43,645 bases of DNA. Origin: Cytophagales bacterium. GTDB lineage: Bacteria; Bacteroidota; Bacteroidia; Cytophagales; Spirosomataceae. The number at the start of each line of letters is the position of its first letter. Position 1 is the first letter of the stretch. Of this stretch, positions 40,255-43,645 are shown one piece after another. The stretch lies in assembly GCA_004292855.1 (NCBI GenBank), contig RDXN01000081.1:1-43645 (forward strand). Reading direction: 5' to 3'. The notes under the pieces are model-generated. The model was not told the DNA's origin, searched no databases, and saw nothing but the letters and a program-made list of their open reading frames with translations. The position numbers were made by a program, and so were the translations under genes.

Positions 40255-40794
40255 TTTCACGATTTCCCCGTAGTAATTCATAAACACCGTGAAATCGGTG
40301 TTTCTTTGTGTTTGGGGGTTAGTCAGGCGCAGGCCAAGGGTGATGTATTTCTGGCTGTTGAAGGTCGGGACGTAGGTCGCGCTTTTCAGGACACCGGCTT
40401 CGATCACGGCGTCGTTTTTACTAAAATAGACGAGATCGTCTTTAAGCAGCGTCCGTTTGAAAGCCTGCTTACCTGATTTACGGGTTGCCAACACCTCTAC
40501 TTTGTTATTGAACACGCAGCCATCTGCGCTGGGCATTGAGCTTTCGTCTTGCCGTAACGTAATCGTTACCCGAATCGGTTTGGCCGACTCGCTGTATTCA
40601 TTGGCTTTGTCGAGCTTGCCGCTTTCGACTACCGACGCGCAGTTTTGCGGTTTTTCCGACGCGACGGAATCAACCGAAGCGGTGGCCGTGAGGCTGTTGG
40701 GGCCGTTGGCGTCGGTTTTTGTTTGCGTGGTTTCGGAGCGGTTGCAGGCCGTTGCGAGGGCCAACAAGCCGAACAGGGTAAGGGTGTTTTTCAT
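40246..40794 (-). CDS. Hypothetical lipoprotein
   Basis: A 182-residue protein from ATG at 40794 with a lipobox (MKNTLTLFGLLALATAC, Cys17 lipidated, next residue Asn). The mature part has a Ser/Thr linker, cysteines at NCASVVES and DGCVFNNK that could form a disulfide, and a beta-rich body with VRVTITLRQDESS and KYITLGLRLTNPQT. I recognise no family. An upstream start at 40812 would add 6 residues and is less likely. The last codon and stop are inside the heptad hairpin, so the C-terminus may have been altered by the repeat. Confidence 0.8.
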   Translation of the reverse strand: MKNTLTLFGLLALATACNRSETTQTKTDANGPNSLTATASVDSVASEKPQNCASVVESGKLDKANEYSESAKPIRVTITLRQDESSMPSADGCVFNNKVEVLATRKSGKQAFKRTLLKDDLVYFSKNDAVIEAGVLKSATYVPTFNSQKYITLGLRLTNPQTQRNTDFTVFMNYYGEIVKVR

Positions 40795-40877
40795 CTGGCA
40801 AAAGTAAAGCAAGTCAACGATGCACGTTTATTTTGTGAGTCAGCGGCTCATATTCTTTACAATATTAAATTTATCTT

Positions 40878-40912
40878 CTACGTTTGTAGAAACAAAACGA
40901 CGTTTGTAGAAA
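40878..40912 (+). promoter_or_regulatory. Tandem BlaI/MecI-type operator repeats
   Basis: ACGTTTGTAGAAA occurs at 40880-40892 and again at 40900-40912, 20 bases apart (two helical turns), directly before the ATG at 40913. CTACGTTTGTAG is close to the TACA/TGTA dyads of the BlaI family, so the regulator probably represses its own operon. Confidence 0.65.
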
Positions 40913-41284
40913 ATGAAGCTATCGCCAACCGAAGAAACGCTCATGCAACACCTGTGGAACCGGGAGCGGGCGTTTATGAAAGATTTGTTAGAGGCTTACG
41001 ACGATCCCAAACCGGCGGCTACAACCGTGGCCACCCTGCTCAAACGCATGACCGACAAGGGATTTGTGGGCTACCGCGAATACGGTAATTCCCGTGAATA
41101 CTACGCACTTGTGAGCCGCGACGATTATTTCGCGAAACACGTGAAGGGGCTGATTACCAACTTTTTCAATAACTCAGCCGCCCAATTTGCGTCGTTTTTC
41201 ACGACCCAGGCCGACTTGTCGAAAGAGGAACTCGAAACGTTGAAGGCTATGATCGACGACCAACTTCAAAAGAAACAGCCATGA
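40913..41284 (+). CDS. BlaI/MecI/CopY-family repressor
   Basis: A 123-residue winged-helix repressor. The N-terminal DNA-binding domain (1-75) shows LSPTEETLMQHLWNRERAFM, TTVATLLKRMTDKGFVGYRE and REYYALVSRDD; the C-terminal helices (80-123) dimerise. It should block transcription of itself and the M56 protease gene until the protease cleaves it or signals. It overlaps the next gene as ATGA (41281-41284), the typical blaI-blaR1 arrangement. No beta-lactamase or copper gene is adjacent; the only nearby downstream gene codes a DUF1080 protein. Confidence 0.93.
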   Translation: MKLSPTEETLMQHLWNRERAFMKDLLEAYDDPKPAATTVATLLKRMTDKGFVGYREYGNSREYYALVSRDDYFAKHVKGLITNFFNNSAAQFASFFTTQADLSKEELETLKAMIDDQLQKKQP

Positions 41285-42687
41285 CCGTGTACCTGCTCAA
41301 ATCGACGGTGTGTTTGTTGGCAACGTTGCTGTTTTATAAAGGCGTACTGGAGCGGCAAAACCTACCCCGGTTCAATCGGTTTTATCTGCTTGGAAGTTTG
41401 CTGTTTGCGCTGACAGCCCCGCTTGTGCCCGTCGAACCCGACGCGTTGGGATTGCCCGTTGAGCCGATTCAGTTGCCGGAGGTTGTTTCGGCCTTGCCCG
41501 ATATGAATCTGGCAACTCCATCCCCCGTTGTGGCCCCTCTGGCAACGGCTGCACCTAAAACCGACCACATTTCGGCCGGTTTATGGGTCTACGGTTTGAT
41601 CACGATCTTGCTTTTACTTCGGTTTGGCCTAAACGTCTTCCGGTTGCTCCATCTGGCCCGAACGAACCCCACCGTGCGGCTCCACGAAGCAACAGTGGTG
41701 CTGCTGCCCACCGACGTATTGCCCCATACGTTCGGAAATTACCTGTTCGTAAGTCAATCAGCTTATGAAAGCCACGCGATTGAACCGGAGCTGTTCACCC
41801 ACGAACGGGCGCACATTCGACAACGCCACACGCTCGACATCCTGTTTGTCGAATGGCTGCTGGCGGTTGGCTGGTTTAATCCGTTGTTGTACTTTTTCAA
41901 GCGGGCCATCCAGCTCAATCACGAGTTCCTGGCCGACCGCGCCGTGACGGCTCAGTGTCATGATGTTGCTCATTATCAGAAACTTCTGTTAAGCAAACTG
42001 ACCTCCAGCCCCGCCTTTGCATTAACCAGTACGCTTACATTCCAAACCACAAAACAACGCTTTACCAAGATGACCAAACACACATCCCGCCTGGGTGCCG
42101 GACTGGCAATGGGCAGTGCCCTTGTCCTATTTGCCGGTTTGTTGACCGTTGTTGGTTCCTCCACGCTGGCACAGGTAGCCCCCGCTCCGCAAGCGCAGCC
42201 TACCAAAGAGCAGACCAAGCCTGCCCCCAGGCAACCCAAAGTGCCGACTTCAACCCGCCGACCCCAATTGAGCGTGGCCGAGTTGGAAGATCGATTCGGC
42301 AATATAGAGGTACAGTTGCCAATGAAAAACAGGAAACCCGTGTACAAGAAATTCAGCGACTTAACGCCCGAGCAAAAAAAGCACGTGGTGTACATCGCCC
42401 CTGAACCTACCAAAACCCCCTCGGAAGCCGAGTTTGAGAAGTGGAAGAACGCGAAGATGTACGGGATGTGGGTGGATGGAAAACGTACGCGCAACTTTGT
42501 CAATACCAGTCTGAAAGCATCCGATATTGTGGCTTTTTCGGGTAGCTACGTTCATAAAAATGCCCGCCAACCCGAAGGCTACCTGTATCAAATGGACGTA
42601 ATGACGGCTCCGTATTACGAGAAATACCTAAAAGACGAAGCCGAAAAGCCGTTTCTGATTTATATTGAACGGTATTGGGGAAAGTAA
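41281..42687 (+). CDS. M56 (BlaR1-like) membrane metallopeptidase
   Basis: A 468-residue membrane protease. Helices lie at about 2-20, 33-50, 100-119 and near 275-297; the zinc motif H174-E-R-A-H178 is followed by NHEFLADRAV (about 215-225) giving the third ligand. Unlike BlaR1/MecR1 it has no penicillin-binding sensor domain: after the last helix there is a Pro/Lys/Thr linker and a domain of about 150 residues (LTPEQKKHVVYIAPEP, MYGMWVDGKRTRNFVN) I do not recognise. It probably senses some envelope signal and relieves repression by the partner BlaI-like protein. Bacteroidota have many such sensor variants, with unknown ligands. Confidence 0.92.
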   Translation: MTVYLLKSTVCLLATLLFYKGVLERQNLPRFNRFYLLGSLLFALTAPLVPVEPDALGLPVEPIQLPEVVSALPDMNLATPSPVVAPLATAAPKTDHISAGLWVYGLITILLLLRFGLNVFRLLHLARTNPTVRLHEATVVLLPTDVLPHTFGNYLFVSQSAYESHAIEPELFTHERAHIRQRHTLDILFVEWLLAVGWFNPLLYFFKRAIQLNHEFLADRAVTAQCHDVAHYQKLLLSKLTSSPAFALTSTLTFQTTKQRFTKMTKHTSRLGAGLAMGSALVLFAGLLTVVGSSTLAQVAPAPQAQPTKEQTKPAPRQPKVPTSTRRPQLSVAELEDRFGNIEVQLPMKNRKPVYKKFSDLTPEQKKHVVYIAPEPTKTPSEAEFEKWKNAKMYGMWVDGKRTRNFVNTSLKASDIVAFSGSYVHKNARQPEGYLYQMDVMTAPYYEKYLKDEAEKPFLIYIERYWGK

Positions 42688-42735
42688 CCAACCCTCTGTT
42701 CGCGCTTTTCAGCAAAACAACCCGATCTATCTGCT

Positions 42736-43533
42736 ATGCGCCCGCTCCATCTTCTGTTACTTGCCGAATGTGTTCTAGGTTTCAGCGCGGCCCTGATCGC
42801 TCCCCCCAAAAAAGACCCGAAAAAAGAGGCTGTTGGCGTGGGAGCCAAAGTGCCGCAAGGGGCCGAGGTTTTCTTTGATGGATCGCGGGCCATGCTCGAC
42901 CAAAAGTGGACCTACTGGAAAGGCCCCCGGCTCGCAGCCACGCTGCCGATCAAGTGGCCTGTTCAACCCGACCCAACGGGTGCGCCCGGGCTTGTCGTGA
43001 ATACCAACGACCCGGCTGGCGCAGGGGGTAAATACGGAGCCGCCGATATTGTGACCAAGAAAGAGTTCAAAGACGCCCGCATCCATGTGGAGTTCCTGAT
43101 CCCCGACAAAGGCGGCAACTCCGGGGTGTACCTGCAATGTCGCTACGAGATTCAGGTTTTGGACGGCGACACGACCAAGCACGGAATGGGGGCCATCATC
43201 AACGAATCGCCCTCACCCTATGCCGCTTACAATGGGCTGGGCAAGTGGAATGCCTACGACGTTGTGTTCCGGGCAGCCCGATTTAAAGATGGCAAACGCG
43301 TTGAGAAGGCCCTGGCTACGTTGTATTTCAATGGCAAAAAAGTCCATACCAACTTCCCTATCAATCAGGTTTGGGGAGGGGCATTTTCGGGTATCGACGG
43401 GGGCAACGACGACGGCAAGAACATCACCGACACGCCCGGTGGCCTCAAACTCCAGGCCGAAGGTCATAATGTGCTCTACCGCAACATCTGGATTAAGCCG
43501 CTGAATTTGAAGGAGGCCAATACCGATTTTTAG
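42736..43533 (+). CDS. Secreted DUF1080 (3-keto-disaccharide hydrolase-type) protein
   Basis: A 265-residue exported protein: signal peptide (MRPLHLLLLAECVLGFSAAL), short Lys/Pro linker, then a DUF1080 concanavalin-like sandwich (about 45-258) with FFDGSRAMLDQKW, KKEFKDARIHVEFLIPD, GNSGVYLQCRYEIQVLD, and LYRNIWIKPL at the end. Members include 3-keto-glucoside/disaccharide hydrolases found with ThuA and Gfo/Idh oxidoreductases; a ThuA fusion is 15 kb away. The 48-base gap after the M56 gene would allow co-transcription, in which case it may be a target of the BlaI regulator. Substrate is inferred, not proven. Confidence 0.92.
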   Translation: MRPLHLLLLAECVLGFSAALIAPPKKDPKKEAVGVGAKVPQGAEVFFDGSRAMLDQKWTYWKGPRLAATLPIKWPVQPDPTGAPGLVVNTNDPAGAGGKYGAADIVTKKEFKDARIHVEFLIPDKGGNSGVYLQCRYEIQVLDGDTTKHGMGAIINESPSPYAAYNGLGKWNAYDVVFRAARFKDGKRVEKALATLYFNGKKVHTNFPINQVWGGAFSGIDGGNDDGKNITDTPGGLKLQAEGHNVLYRNIWIKPLNLKEANTDF

Positions 43534-43645
43534 GATTGACTCACGCTACCCCCCGCCCTAAAGGGGTGAGGTTTACCCACAAGTCGGAATTTGATTGTAA
43601 GTTTCCGTTCTTTGACATTCTGTATCTATCTTTACTATGGCCCTT

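Noticed and set aside
43534..43645. A gene starting at ATG 43636 at the right edge, after a promoter-like AT-rich stretch.
   Set aside because: Only three codons are visible, so it cannot be supported; a CCCCGCCCTAAAGGGG dyad lies just before it.

Overview
The window looks like chromosome of a GC-rich member of the Bacteroidota, most likely Cytophagales and close to Spirosoma, Fibrella or Rudanella. The reasons are the promoter style (-7 TAnnTTTG), weak or absent Shine-Dalgarno sites, signal peptides ending in AQ, and family content: a ThuA/glucose-dehydrogenase/cytochrome c fusion, DUF1080, DUF4403, DUF349, a solitary HsdR_N protein, Bacteroidota-type AMP nucleosidase and BlaI/M56 pairs. The genus assignment is inference; no rRNA is present.

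Positions 1-7035 are an accessory, defence-like segment. It starts with the 5' end of a probable ISL3-type transposase running off the left edge. Next is a complete single-chain Type ISP restriction-modification enzyme of 1645 residues, then a two-gene operon coding a small ADP-ribosyltransferase and an Xre-type regulator (a probable toxin-antitoxin pair), then an unrecognised small cysteine-tailed protein and a tRNA-Thr. Two more toxin-antitoxin traces lie further right: an MNT nucleotidyltransferase with a decayed HepT partner (12.9-13.3 kb), and a RelE/ParE module lodged between two amidohydrolase genes (16.6-17.1 kb).

Positions 7.2-20.5 kb hold a large acidic DUF349 protein, pdxH, a HAD phosphatase followed by a ROK kinase, a secreted unknown, two exported amidohydrolases, and a cytoplasmic DUF2235 hydrolase whose C-terminus resembles the galactose lectin LecA. 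Positions 20.7-24.3 kb hold a membrane-anchored cytochrome c, divergent from a 10-TM protein carrying two copies of one D/W/H...PPH motif, followed by a membrane protein with two HLHP-containing modules. I suggest these three form an undescribed, possibly copper-linked, membrane system.

The rest is mostly core metabolism and envelope functions. In order: ThuA/GSDH/cytochrome c giant, Hsp20, isocitrate dehydrogenase, a TPR protein, AMP nucleosidase, an HsdR_N/GNAT/aldehyde dehydrogenase operon, a DinB/Cys-rich/DUF4403 operon, an inositol-phosphatase-like enzyme, glnS, a lipoprotein, a BlaI-M56 regulatory pair with visible operators, and a DUF1080 protein.

The most striking non-coding signal is a set of long intergenic hairpins. 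Their arms are degenerate tandem repeats with a 7- or 8-nt period, and each locus uses its own unit except that two share one. They sit at 11.4, 31.8, 32.7, 38.3 and 40.2 kb. Three lie within about 10 nt of a start codon and two supply the stop codon of a neighbouring gene. A perfect 33-bp hairpin (28.5 kb), a GCCCC-type REP-like family (20.5 and 22.5 kb) and a 22-bp palindrome (24.3 kb) add to the repeat load.
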